The notes under the pieces were generated by a model. The model was not told where the DNA came from and did no database searches. It saw only the letters and a list, made by a program, of their open reading frames with translations. Shown piece by piece: positions 29,506 through 37,819 of a stretch of 64,000 bases of DNA. This stretch comes from Woeseiaceae bacterium (lineage in GTDB: Bacteria; Pseudomonadota; Gammaproteobacteria; Steroidobacterales; Woeseiaceae): the NCBI GenBank assembly GCA_028277185.1, contig JANQGQ010000009.1, positions 171,913 through 235,912 on the forward strand, in the 5' to 3' direction. Each line of letters begins with the position of its first letter. Within the stretch, counting starts at the first letter, position 1. Made by a program: the position numbers and the translations under genes.

Positions 29506-31131
29506 TCAGTCGGGAGCCCGGAAGCTCAAGTGATGTGAATAGTGATAATCGAGGATCGTATCCTGCCAGCCCTCGATGTCGGGGCTGACGAGATGTTTGC
29601 TGACATAGTAGTAGAGTGGGATCAACGCGTGCTCGCTCAGGAGTACGCGCTCCGCCTCTTCGAGATAGAGCCGCCGCGTCTTCGGGTTGGCCTCCGTTTC
29701 GGCGCGCCGCATCAGCGCATCGTACTCGGCGTTCGCGAAGCCCGTCAGGTTCGCTTCGTTCCCACTCTCCAGAATCGACAGGAACGAGTGCGCATCGAGA
29801 TAGGTACCGCTCCAGGCGGAGCGAAACACCTGGGTCACCTCGCGGGCCCGCATGTTTGCAAGCAGGACCTGGAACTCCTCGTTGATCAGCTCGGTCTCGA
29901 CGCCAAGCACGTCCCGCCACATGACCTGCACGGCTTCGGCAATGCGTTGATGCGTGTCCAGAGTGTTATAGCGCAGCTCGATCCGGGCCGGGTTGTCGTC
30001 ACTGTAGCCCGCCCTGTCGTAGAGGCGACGCGCGCGGTCGATGCGCTCCTGCCGGCTGAGATCGGCGAAGGGCAGTTTCGGCGGCTCGTAGCCCGGAAGG
30101 CCGGGCGGCACGAAGCTATAGGCCGGCGCCTCGCCCCGGCCCGTGATGCGCTCGACCAGCACTTCGCGATCGATCGCCATGGACAGCGCCGCGCGAAGAT
30201 CGGGATTGCCCTCGAACGGCGGCTTGGTGACGTTGAAACCGTAGTAGTAGATCGCAAGCGTCTGGGCCACCCTGAGCTCGTCCGGGTGCGCCTCGCGGAT
30301 CGCAGCGAAGCTCTCCGCCGGCACGCTGTCGGTAATGTCGAGTTCGCCGGCGCGATAGCGATTGTATTCGGAGGCCGGCTGCGACAGCACGTGATAGTGA
30401 ACTTCGCCGATCGCCGTCTCCGCGCCATTCCAGTAGTACGGGTTGCGTTCGATCTCGACCAGTGACGCCGGATCGGCGTGCACCAGACGGTAGGGACCGT
30501 TGGTCACCAGGTTTCCGGGCCGGGCGAATGCGTCCCCGTGACGCTCGACACCCGGCGCGTAAACGGGCTGCGTGCTCGTATGCGCCAGCAGCGAAAGGTA
30601 GTAGGGCGTTGCCTGCGCGAGTCGAATCTCGAGTTGGCGTTCGCCGACAGCCTGTACGCCGAGTTCCTCCGGGGCCAGGTCGCCCGCGAGGATCTCTTCG
30701 GCATTCTCGACAGGCGCCGCCGACTCGGCGGAAAACGCCGCCGTGGCTGGGTCCACCAGTCGTCTGAACGAATAGACGAAATCCTCGGCTGTCACCGGCT
30801 CGCCGTTCGACCAACGCGCGTCGCCGCGCAAGGTGAACGTATAGACGAGCCCGTCATCGCTGACCGACCAGGCTTCGGCGACACCGCCGGTCAGCTCGCC
30901 GCCCGGTGTGTGGGTCAGCAGGGCTTCGCCGATGTCCCTGAGCACGGTACCCGACTGAACGCTGCGAGCCTTGTGCGGATCGAAGGAGTCCGGCGCACTG
31001 CCGAGACCGCGATTCAGCACCCGCTCCGCGGGGGCATCGGGGCCCGGACCGCCGCACGAGGCCAGAGACAGCAAGAGCACGGCGAGGACGATGCCGAATA
31101 CGGAAAAAGGCTTGCTGCGGGTAGCTGTCAT
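29506..31131 (-). CDS. Peptide ABC transporter substrate-binding lipoprotein (OppA family)
   Basis: This 541-aa solute-binding protein has the lipoprotein signal MTATRSKPFSVFGIVLAVLL with lipobox LASC (Cys 26). The family 5 solute-binding features are present: LGSAPDSFDPHKA, WSVSDDGLVYTFTLR, LVTNGPYRLV and YYYGFNVTKPPF. It is the first gene of the binding-protein/permease/permease/ATPase operon, and likely captures oligopeptides made by secreted peptidases such as those encoded at 9075 and 37820. A longer reading using an upstream start would lose the signal. Confidence 0.93.
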   Translation of the reverse strand: MTATRSKPFSVFGIVLAVLLLSLASCGGPGPDAPAERVLNRGLGSAPDSFDPHKARSVQSGTVLRDIGEALLTHTPGGELTGGVAEAWSVSDDGLVYTFTLRGDARWSNGEPVTAEDFVYSFRRLVDPATAAFSAESAAPVENAEEILAGDLAPEELGVQAVGERQLEIRLAQATPYYLSLLAHTSTQPVYAPGVERHGDAFARPGNLVTNGPYRLVHADPASLVEIERNPYYWNGAETAIGEVHYHVLSQPASEYNRYRAGELDITDSVPAESFAAIREAHPDELRVAQTLAIYYYGFNVTKPPFEGNPDLRAALSMAIDREVLVERITGRGEAPAYSFVPPGLPGYEPPKLPFADLSRQERIDRARRLYDRAGYSDDNPARIELRYNTLDTHQRIAEAVQVMWRDVLGVETELINEEFQVLLANMRAREVTQVFRSAWSGTYLDAHSFLSILESGNEANLTGFANAEYDALMRRAETEANPKTRRLYLEEAERVLLSEHALIPLYYYVSKHLVSPDIEGWQDTILDYHYSHHLSFRAPD

Positions 31132-31207
31132 GGCTTGCACACTACCGGACCGGGGTCCGCCGAACACAGTTATCCAGCTAGGATACACAAGGAACCGCAC
31201 GGGCGAT

Positions 31208-31231
31208 GCGCCGGCTGAGAGCTGCCGGCGC
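31208..31231. terminator. Perfect 8 bp hairpin after the ribbon-helix-helix unit
   Basis: GCGCCGGC-8 nt-GCCGGCGC lies 2 bases past the stop codon of the small gene at 31234-31410 (minus strand). It has no T-run, so it is termination-like or mRNA-stabilising rather than a textbook rho-independent terminator. The next gene on the strand starts at 31131. Confidence 0.55.
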
Positions 31232-31233
31232 TT

Positions 31234-31410
31234 TCAGGATTCGTCGGGCAGGCGAGGCCGTTGAGCGATCTCGACCATCGTTTCCAATCTGACCAGCCGT
31301 TTGTCCATATCGATGGTTCGCTCGGACAGGTTTTCTATGGCGCCGTTGAGCCGTCGTACCTCGTCGGTCAGCTTGAGCACATCGACGAGAATGTCCTTCC
31401 AACCGGCCAC
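31234..31410 (-). CDS. Small coiled-coil partner of the ribbon-helix-helix protein
   Basis: This 58-aa product begins with GTG (MAGWKDILVDVLKL) whose first base is the last base of the preceding TAG stop (TAGTG), so its translation is coupled to the regulator gene. It is a single amphipathic helix with heptad-like Leu/Val/Ile spacing (LKLTDEVRRLNGAIENL, then DKRLVRLETMVEIA), suggesting a short coiled coil. I know of similar small proteins next to CopG-like regulators but no assigned function. It could be a co-repressor, an antidote or a multimerisation partner. Confidence 0.7.
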   Translation of the reverse strand: MAGWKDILVDVLKLTDEVRRLNGAIENLSERTIDMDKRLVRLETMVEIAQRPRLPDES

Positions 31411-31709
31411 TATCGTTCTGCCGAACCAATCGACCGTTCTGCCGAACTGATCGCTCGCAGGGTCCTGGACACCGTCCGCTCCGCATGGCGGGTCGACCTG
31501 ATGGCTTCTTTCAAGCGAACCGATACGACCTCCATGAGCTCGGCAGACTCCATCGTCTCGATATCCCTGGCGTCATACGACCTGATCGCCTGCCGCACAA
31601 TTTCCGAAGCCGAGGTTCCCTGCGCCGTGGCAAGCCGCTCGAGCCGTTTGACGGTCGACGGCGGCACCAGAAACTGTTTCCGCACCATCTTTTCGGAAGA
31701 TTCGGCCAT
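31410..31709 (-). CDS. Ribbon-helix-helix (CopG-like) DNA-binding protein
   Basis: This 99-aa protein has an RHH fold near residues 8-47: beta strand KQFLVPPS, helix TVKRLERLATAQ, turn GTSAS, and helix EIVRQAIRSYDA. A helical C-terminal extension follows (VSVRLKEAIRSTRHAERTVSRTLRAI). The ATG has GGAG 8 bases upstream. Its promoter at 31741-31770 contains paired direct repeats, as expected for auto-repression. It is in the slot downstream of mnmG. It could belong to a toxin-antitoxin-like unit, but no toxin domain is recognised. Confidence 0.8.
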   Translation of the reverse strand: MAESSEKMVRKQFLVPPSTVKRLERLATAQGTSASEIVRQAIRSYDARDIETMESAELMEVVSVRLKEAIRSTRHAERTVSRTLRAISSAERSIGSAER

Positions 31710-31740
31710 CGGTCGGTCTCCGGCGTCTCGAATTGCCGCC

Positions 31741-31770
31741 AGTATAGCGCATACACATGCGCATACACAA
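31741..31770 (-). promoter_or_regulatory. Promoter with operator repeats for the ribbon-helix-helix gene
   Basis: On the minus strand, TTGTGT (31765-31770) and TATACT (31741-31746) are 18 bases apart. Two identical 11-base direct repeats, TGTGTATGCGC, at 31759-31769 and 31747-31757, have a 12-base period and fill the spacer. RHH repressors often bind such short-spaced repeats over their own core promoters. Repeat identity is seen; binding is inferred. Confidence 0.7.
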
Positions 31771-31792
31771 CCTGCGTCAGCCGGATATGGGC

Positions 31793-33676
31793 TCAGCTCG
31801 CTTTCTTCAGGTGGATCAGCAACAGCGCCACGGTCGACGGCGTTACCCCTTCGAGGCGCGAGGCCTGGCCGAGGGTGTCGGGGCGGCTCGCTGCCAGCCG
31901 CTGCCGGGCTTCGTGCGACAAGCCCTTCACGGCAGCGTAGTCGAGATCCGGCGGGAGCTTGAGCGACTCCTGTCGTTCGTGACGCCTAACCTCGCGCGAC
32001 TGACGCTCGATGTAACCGGCATAGCGCGCCTCGATGTCGAGTTCGGCCGAGATCTGCTCGTCGAGTTCGGGCCAGCCGTCGAGCTTCTCGCGGCCGCCGA
32101 CCGGCGACAGCGACGTCAGCGCCGCATAGTCGATCTCCGGGCGCCGCAGGAGATCGAGCGCCACGGACTCCCGGGACAGATCCTGCCCGAGGATATCCCG
32201 GTCCCGCGCGCTGAGGTCGTCCGGGCGCACGACGATGCGCCGCAGACGCTTGCGCTCCGCGTCGGCGCGGGACCTCTTTTCGCTGAATGCCTCCCAGCGC
32301 GCGTCGTCGACGAGACCCAGGTCGCGGCCCACGGGCGTCAGCCGCGCGTCGGCGTTGTCCTCACGCAGGGTCAGCCGGTATTCGGCGCGGCTCGTGAACA
32401 TCCGGTAGGGCTCGCTGACGCCGCGCGTGACCAGATCGTCGACGAGCACCCCGATGTATGCCTCGTGCCGGCGCGGGAACCAGCCGTCTTCGCCGCGGCT
32501 AGCGCGCGCGGCATTGATGCCGGCGAGCAGTCCCTGGGCGGCGGCTTCCTCGTAGCCCGTCGTGCCGTTGATCTGCCCGGCGAAATACAGCCCGTTCAAG
32601 TGCCGGGTTTCGAGCGTGGCCGAGAGATCCCGGGGATCGAAGTAGTCGTACTCGATCGCGTAGCCTGCCTGCGTGATGTGGGCGCGCTCGAAGCCCGGGA
32701 TCGAGCGCACAAAGTCGACCTGTGCCGCGTACGGCAGGCTCGTCGAGATGCCGTTCGGGTAGACCTCGTGAGTGTCGAGTCCCTCGGGCTCGACGAAGAT
32801 CTGATGCGAGTCGCGATCGGCGAAGCGCACGATCTTGTCCTCCACCGACGGGCAGTAGCGTGGACCGACGCCGTCGATCAGCCCCGTGAACATCGGCGAT
32901 TCGTCGAGCGATGCGCGGATGATCTCGTGAGTTTCGGGCGTTGTGCGCGTGATGAAGCACGGCACCTGTCGCGGATGCTCGTCGCGGCGGCCGAGAAACG
33001 AAAACACCGGCACCGGCGAATCGCCCGGCTGCGGCGTCATCTTCGAAAAATCGAGCGTCTTGCCGTCGAGCCGCGGCGGCGTACCGGTCTTCAGTCGCGC
33101 TACCCGGAACGGCAGCTCGCGCAGGCGTTGTGCGAGCCGGACCGACGGCGCGTCGCCCGCGCGCCCGCCGGCCTTCTCGTCGCGGCCGATCAGGATGCGC
33201 CCGCCAAGGAAGGTGCCGACGGTCAGCACGACGGCCCGGGCGCGGAACGCGACGCCCAGGCCCGTGACGACGCCGGTGACGCGGTCGCCCTCGACGAGCA
33301 GGTCGTCCACCGACTGCTGAAAGATGCGCAAGCCCGGCTGGTTTTCGAGCGTGTGCCGGATGGCCTGGCGATACAGGTTCCGGTCGGCCTGCGCCCGGGT
33401 CGCGCGCACGGCCGGTCCCTTGCTGGCGTTCAGGGTGCGGAACTGAATGCCGGCACGGTCGATCGCGCGCGCCATCGCGCCGCCCAGCGCGTCGATCTCG
33501 CGGGTGAGGTGGCCTTTGCCGATACCGCCGATCGCCGGATTGCAGCTCATCTGCCCGAGCGTCGCGATGTTGTGGGTCACGAGCAGCGTATCGGCCCCGG
33601 ACCTGGCCGCCGCAAGCGCCGCCTCGGTCCCGGCGTGACCGCCGCCTACCACGATTACGTCGAACGTCCCGGTCAT
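31793..33676 (-). CDS. mnmG: tRNA uridine-5-carboxymethylaminomethyl modification enzyme MnmG
   Basis: This 627-aa FAD enzyme, with MnmE, makes cmnm5U34 in tRNA wobble positions. It starts [20 protein letters not shown] (FAD-binding Rossmann motif), with family motifs [19 protein letters not shown], and [10 protein letters not shown] with the conserved cysteine. The ATG is at 33674-33676; the frame is open further upstream without support. In most relatives it directly precedes rsmG; here the two are about 23 kb apart. Confidence 0.98.
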   Translation of the reverse strand: MTGTFDVIVVGGGHAGTEAALAAARSGADTLLVTHNIATLGQMSCNPAIGGIGKGHLTREIDALGGAMARAIDRAGIQFRTLNASKGPAVRATRAQADRNLYRQAIRHTLENQPGLRIFQQSVDDLLVEGDRVTGVVTGLGVAFRARAVVLTVGTFLGGRILIGRDEKAGGRAGDAPSVRLAQRLRELPFRVARLKTGTPPRLDGKTLDFSKMTPQPGDSPVPVFSFLGRRDEHPRQVPCFITRTTPETHEIIRASLDESPMFTGLIDGVGPRYCPSVEDKIVRFADRDSHQIFVEPEGLDTHEVYPNGISTSLPYAAQVDFVRSIPGFERAHITQAGYAIEYDYFDPRDLSATLETRHLNGLYFAGQINGTTGYEEAAAQGLLAGINAARASRGEDGWFPRRHEAYIGVLVDDLVTRGVSEPYRMFTSRAEYRLTLREDNADARLTPVGRDLGLVDDARWEAFSEKRSRADAERKRLRRIVVRPDDLSARDRDILGQDLSRESVALDLLRRPEIDYAALTSLSPVGGREKLDGWPELDEQISAELDIEARYAGYIERQSREVRRHERQESLKLPPDLDYAAVKGLSHEARQRLAASRPDTLGQASRLEGVTPSTVALLLIHLKKAS

Positions 33677-33834
33677 GTGCGCAAAAATGAGCAGATTCGT
33701 AAGGACCGCGGATTTTAGGGTCTCGCGGCGGTCAATGCCACATCCACGGCCCCGTGTCAGAGCCGCCGTGCGCTTGCAAGCCGGCTGTGAATTCAACACC
33801 ATACGCGGCCGTTTCCCTGCTGGAACGAAAGGGT

Positions 33835-35331
33835 ATGACCGTGTTTCGTCCCGGAACCCGTCGCATGATCGATCGTGGCCGCCTCGCGGCGCGAGCCGCC
33901 GCGCTGACGCTTTTCCTGCTTGCGGGCGGCGCGGCGGGGGCCCTCGAGCTCGAGGACTGCCGAATCAGCGCCGGACCCGCGTTTCCCGGCATCAAGGCGC
34001 GCTGCGGCGAGTTTGAGCGCCCGCTCAATCCCGACGATCCGGAAGCCGGCACCATCGGCCTGCGCGTCGCCGTCGTGCCCGCGCTCGACCTCGAGCCCAG
34101 GCCCGACCCGGTCGTGCCGCTTGCGGGCGGACCCGGGCAGGGCGCCATCCAGTTCTACGCGGCCTATGCGGGCGCGTTCGAGCCCGTGCGCCGCGACCGC
34201 GACATCCTGCTCGTCGATCAGCGCGGGACGGGCAAATCCGCGATGCTTGCGTGTCCGACCGACGAATCGCTGCTCCAGGGTGAACTCAGCGACGAGCAGA
34301 CCCGCAAGCTCACTTCGGCGTGCCTCGACGAGCTCCCGCACGACCCGCGCTTTTTTACGACGTCCGTCGCCGTACGCGATCTCGAGGCCGTCCGCGACGC
34401 GCTCGGCTACCCGAGTCTCAACCTGTACGGGGTTTCCTACGGGAGCCGCGTGGCGCAGCACTACGCCCGGCGGTTTCCGGCGCACACGCGCAGCATCGTG
34501 CTCGACGGCGTCGTGCCTCCGGACCTGCCGCTCGGACCGGACATTGCCCTCGAAGCCCAGTACGCCGTCGACAACATCCTGGTCCGCTGCGAGGAAGACA
34601 GCGCCTGCGCCGAGGCGTTTCCCGGCATTGCCGGGACCTTCGAGTCGCTCAAACGCGAGCTCACGGCCAGTCCCGTCGAGCTGACGCTTGCCGATCCCGT
34701 TTCCGGCGGCTACGAGCGCATGCGCTTCGGCCGCATCGAGTTCGCCGCGGCAATCCGGCTGATGGCCTACCACCCGAACACCATCGCGCTGATTCCGCTG
34801 CTGGTCCACGAAGCCGGCGCCGGCAACTACGAGCCGCTTGCGCGGCAGTACGTGATGGCGACCCGGTCGATCGGCGATTCGATCGCGATTGGCATGCACA
34901 ACGCCGTCATGTGTACGGAGGACGTGCCGCGCTACGCGCCGGCCGCGCTCGACGAGGCGGCACTCTCGGCAACCTACATGGGCTCGCTGCTCGTCGATAC
35001 GATGGAGATCGTGTGCTCCGTGTGGCCCGAAGGACTCGCCGACGAGGATCTGACCCGGCCTCTGGAAACCTCGATACCGACACTGCTCCTGTCGGGCGGC
35101 GCCGATCCGATTACGCCGCCGGGCTATGCGACCCGGGCCGCGGCGGGCTTGAGGCGCGCCTGGCTCCTGACCGGAGTGGATCAGGGCCACGGCCAGCTGG
35201 CCGTCGGCTGTATGCCGGACGTGGTTGCGGCGTTCGTCGCTGCCGGGGAACTCGAGGACGGCGCAGCAGAATGCTTCGACGAGAGCTTCGTGATGCCGTT
35301 CTTCCTGAGTTTCTCGGGGCCTGCGCCGTGA
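33835..35331 (+). CDS. Secreted S33-type alpha/beta hydrolase (tripeptidyl aminopeptidase-like)
   Basis: This 498-aa enzyme has a Sec signal (cut near AGGAAGA|LE). The catalytic triad is a serine in [16 protein letters not shown], an aspartate in [12 protein letters not shown] and a histidine in [10 protein letters not shown]; the last two lie in a TAP-like C-terminal domain. The oxyanion region LAGGPGQGA and the [11 protein letters not shown] segment are typical of proline iminopeptidase relatives. ATG 33835 was chosen because it gives a normal signal peptide; the ATG at 33865 is possible. Its TGA overlaps the GTG of the ABC ATPase gene. Confidence 0.88.
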   Translation: MTVFRPGTRRMIDRGRLAARAAALTLFLLAGGAAGALELEDCRISAGPAFPGIKARCGEFERPLNPDDPEAGTIGLRVAVVPALDLEPRPDPVVPLAGGPGQGAIQFYAAYAGAFEPVRRDRDILLVDQRGTGKSAMLACPTDESLLQGELSDEQTRKLTSACLDELPHDPRFFTTSVAVRDLEAVRDALGYPSLNLYGVSYGSRVAQHYARRFPAHTRSIVLDGVVPPDLPLGPDIALEAQYAVDNILVRCEEDSACAEAFPGIAGTFESLKRELTASPVELTLADPVSGGYERMRFGRIEFAAAIRLMAYHPNTIALIPLLVHEAGAGNYEPLARQYVMATRSIGDSIAIGMHNAVMCTEDVPRYAPAALDEAALSATYMGSLLVDTMEIVCSVWPEGLADEDLTRPLETSIPTLLLSGGADPITPPGYATRAAAGLRRAWLLTGVDQGHGQLAVGCMPDVVAAFVAAGELEDGAAECFDESFVMPFFLSFSGPAP

Positions 35332-36059
35332 TCGAAGTCCAGGACATCCATAAGTCCTTCGGCGAGGTCCAAGCCGTGCGCGGCGTGAGCTTCAACGCGC
35401 CTGACGGGCGTATCACCGGCCTGCTCGGGCCGAACGGCGCGGGCAAGTCGACCACGCTCAGGGTCCTCTACACGGTCATTCGGCCCGATGCGGGCAGCGC
35501 CCGGATCGACGGTGTCGACGTGGTCGCGAATCCGCTTGCCGCCCGGCACCGCATCGGCGCGCTGCCGCACGGCGCGGGGCTCTACCCGAACCTGACGGCG
35601 CGCGAGAACATCACCTACTACGCACGTCTGTGCGGCGTCGAGAAAAACGCCATCGAGGAGCGTGTAGCGGGCATCATCGACCTCCTCGACATCGGCGATT
35701 TCGCCGACCGCCGCAGCAAGGGCTTCTCGCAGGGGCAGCGCACCAAGGTGGCGCTTGCCCGCGCGCTCGTGCACGACCCGAAGAACGTGCTGCTCGACGA
35801 GCCGACCAACGGTCTCGACGTGATGGCGACGCGCTCGCTGCGCGACCTGATCCTCAAGCTGCGGGAGTCCGGCCGCTGCGTGCTGTTTTCCAGCCACATC
35901 ATGCAGGAAGTCGCGGCTTTGTGTGACGACATCGTCATCGTCGCCGCCGGCAAGGTCGCGATGGAGGGCTCCGCCGACGCAATCCGCGAGCGGACCGGCT
36001 GCGACGACCTGGAGGATGCCTTCGTCCGCGCCATCGAACGCGTGGAGCCCGCGCAATGA
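35328..36059 (+). CDS. ABC exporter ATPase (NatA-like)
   Basis: This 243-aa ATPase has Walker A GPNGAGKST (residues about 38-46), a signature segment FSQGQRTKVALARAL in place of LSGGQ, Walker B VLLDEPTNGLD and the H-loop SSHIMQE. The GTG start is embedded in the stop of the hydrolase gene (GTGA), and the end overlaps the permease gene by 4 bases. With its partner it resembles NatAB-type ABC-2 systems that export sodium or small molecules. The substrate is unknown. Confidence 0.92.
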   Translation: MIEVQDIHKSFGEVQAVRGVSFNAPDGRITGLLGPNGAGKSTTLRVLYTVIRPDAGSARIDGVDVVANPLAARHRIGALPHGAGLYPNLTARENITYYARLCGVEKNAIEERVAGIIDLLDIGDFADRRSKGFSQGQRTKVALARALVHDPKNVLLDEPTNGLDVMATRSLRDLILKLRESGRCVLFSSHIMQEVAALCDDIVIVAAGKVAMEGSADAIRERTGCDDLEDAFVRAIERVEPAQ

Positions 36060-37234
36060 GCACGTTTCTCGCGGTCTTCAGCAAAGAGGCTCGCGACTAT
36101 GTCCGCGATCGGCGGACGCTGTTCACCTCGCTGCTCGTCGGTCCGGTTTTCGGGCCGATACTGTTCGCTTTCGTGATCGATCTGTCGATCGACCGCGCAA
36201 TCGGCGGCACGAGCGAGACCCTCGAACTGCCGGTCATCGGCGCCGAACACGCTCCCAACCTCATCCGCTTCCTCGAGAGCCGCAACATTCTGCCCGTCAA
36301 CGGGCCGGCGGACCTCGACGCCGCGAGAGCAGCCGTCACGAGCGGCACGCACGACGTCGTGCTCCGGATTCCTCCCGAGTTCGGCCAGCGCCTTCTCGAC
36401 GGCGTCTCGGCCCGCGTCGAGCTCGTTTCGGACCTTGCGAACTCCGCCGGCGAGCGGGAGACGCGCCGGGTCCGCAATGCCCTGAACGAATACAACGGTC
36501 AGCTGGCGGCAGTCCGGCTGTCCGCCCGCGGCATCAGTCCGATGTTGATGCAGCCGATCAACGTGGACTCCGTCGACGTATCGACCCCATCGGGCCGCTC
36601 CGCGATGCTGCTCGGCATGCTCGGCTACTTCTTCGTGTTCTCGCTGTTGATGGGGGGCATGAATCTCGCGATCGACAGTACGGCCGGCGAGCGCGAACGC
36701 GGCTCGCTCGAGCCGCTGATTTCCCTGCCCGTGGATCGCGAAACGCTCATGCTCGGCAAGATTGCCGCAACCTGCCTGTTCATGATGCTGGCGCTGACGC
36801 TGAGCCTGTTGGCATTCGCGGTCGCGCTTAACTTCCTGCCGCTGACGAAGCTCGGAATGACGCCGAATTTCGGCGCCGGCACCGTGGGCTTTGCGCTGCT
36901 CCTGTTCCTGCCCTTCAGCCTGATCGGCGCGGCCATGATGACGCTGGTCGCCTCGTTCACGAAGAGCTTCAAGGAGGCGCAGTCGTGGGTATCGATTCTC
37001 CTGTTCGCCCCGACTTTTCCGATTCTGATCGTCAGCATCCTGACGCTCCGGCCGCGTTTCGAGTTCATGTTCATTCCGAGCCTGAGCCAGCACCTGCTGC
37101 TCGTGGACCGGATCAAGAACGAGCCGCTGGAGCCGACGCATCTAGCGGTCTCGATGATCAGCACGCTGATCATCGGTATCATTCTGACGGCCGTCTGCGC
37201 GCGCCGTTATCAGAAAGAAGGTCTGCTGGGCTAG
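36056..37234 (+). CDS. ABC-2 type exporter permease (NatB-like)
   Basis: This 392-aa membrane protein has one N-terminal helix (residues about 22-45), a large extracytoplasmic domain (about 50-175), and five C-terminal helices from about residue 180 on. The motif ERERGSLEPLISLPVDRETLMLGK is characteristic of ABC-2 permeases. It is cotranscribed with the ATPase gene. The trailing META-domain lipoprotein gene starts 15 bases later with a good ribosome site, so it is probably in the same message. Confidence 0.91.
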   Translation: MSTFLAVFSKEARDYVRDRRTLFTSLLVGPVFGPILFAFVIDLSIDRAIGGTSETLELPVIGAEHAPNLIRFLESRNILPVNGPADLDAARAAVTSGTHDVVLRIPPEFGQRLLDGVSARVELVSDLANSAGERETRRVRNALNEYNGQLAAVRLSARGISPMLMQPINVDSVDVSTPSGRSAMLLGMLGYFFVFSLLMGGMNLAIDSTAGERERGSLEPLISLPVDRETLMLGKIAATCLFMMLALTLSLLAFAVALNFLPLTKLGMTPNFGAGTVGFALLLFLPFSLIGAAMMTLVASFTKSFKEAQSWVSILLFAPTFPILIVSILTLRPRFEFMFIPSLSQHLLLVDRIKNEPLEPTHLAVSMISTLIIGIILTAVCARRYQKEGLLG

Positions 37235-37249
37235 AGGGAGTATCCTCAC

Positions 37250-37720
37250 ATGAGCCAAAACAGTTTCAAGCTCTTCTCGTTCGCGCCGGTGTTGTTGGCG
37301 CTGATTTCCGCCTGTGGCATCACGTCACCGGACTCAATGCCCGCCACGCTGCTGGACAGCAGCTGGGAACTCACCTCCATCGACGAACAGCCGCTGGCGG
37401 CCGGCCCGGCGCCAACGCTGAGCATCGACGCCGAGGGCCGCGTCAGCGGTGACGCCGGCTGCAATCGCTACTTCGGTTCGGCCGAGGTGCAGAACGGCGC
37501 CGCCATGTTCTCGGGCTTGGGTGCGACACGGCGCGCGTGCGCAGATGCCGCACGCATGGAGCAGGAAACGCGCTTCCTGGAGGCGCTGGGAACGATTACG
37601 GCGTTCCGCGAAGCGGCTAACGGCCGACTCGTGCTGCTGAGCGCCGACGGATTTCCACGGCTCACGTTTCGCGCTCTCGGGACGAACGGCGCGGACGACC
37701 CGGCACAGACCCCTCCGTGA
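37250..37720 (+). CDS. META-domain (HslJ-like) lipoprotein
   Basis: This 156-aa protein has a lipoprotein signal with lipobox ISAC (Cys 22). A META domain follows: LLDSSWELTSID, GRVSGDAGCNRYFGSA and TRRACAD, where the paired cysteines could form a disulphide. META/HslJ proteins are envelope proteins linked to stress tolerance. GGGAG lies about 10 bases before the ATG. A strong hairpin follows the stop. Confidence 0.88.
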   Translation: MSQNSFKLFSFAPVLLALISACGITSPDSMPATLLDSSWELTSIDEQPLAAGPAPTLSIDAEGRVSGDAGCNRYFGSAEVQNGAAMFSGLGATRRACADAARMEQETRFLEALGTITAFREAANGRLVLLSADGFPRLTFRALGTNGADDPAQTPP

Positions 37721-37723
37721 TGC

Positions 37724-37745
37724 CGGGCCTGCCGCGGCAGGCCCG
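37724..37745 (+). terminator. Perfect 22 bp palindrome after the META lipoprotein gene
   Basis: Eleven-base arms (CGGGCCTGCCG and CGGCAGGCCCG) meet with no spacer, 3 bases past the stop codon. The RNA would fold into a very stable GC stem ending the hydrolase-ABC-META operon. There is no T-run, so termination may be inefficient or rho-assisted. Confidence 0.6.
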
Positions 37746-37819
37746 TTCGGGGGGCCGCGCGGTTGACTTTCGACCGGGTTCGCCCACCATGTAGGGCCCG
37801 GCACGCAGTACACCGCATT

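Noticed and set aside
31178..31486. 102-codon minus-strand frame overlapping the RHH gene
   Set aside because: It is another frame of the RHH and small coiled-coil genes, with Arg-rich random-like sequence.
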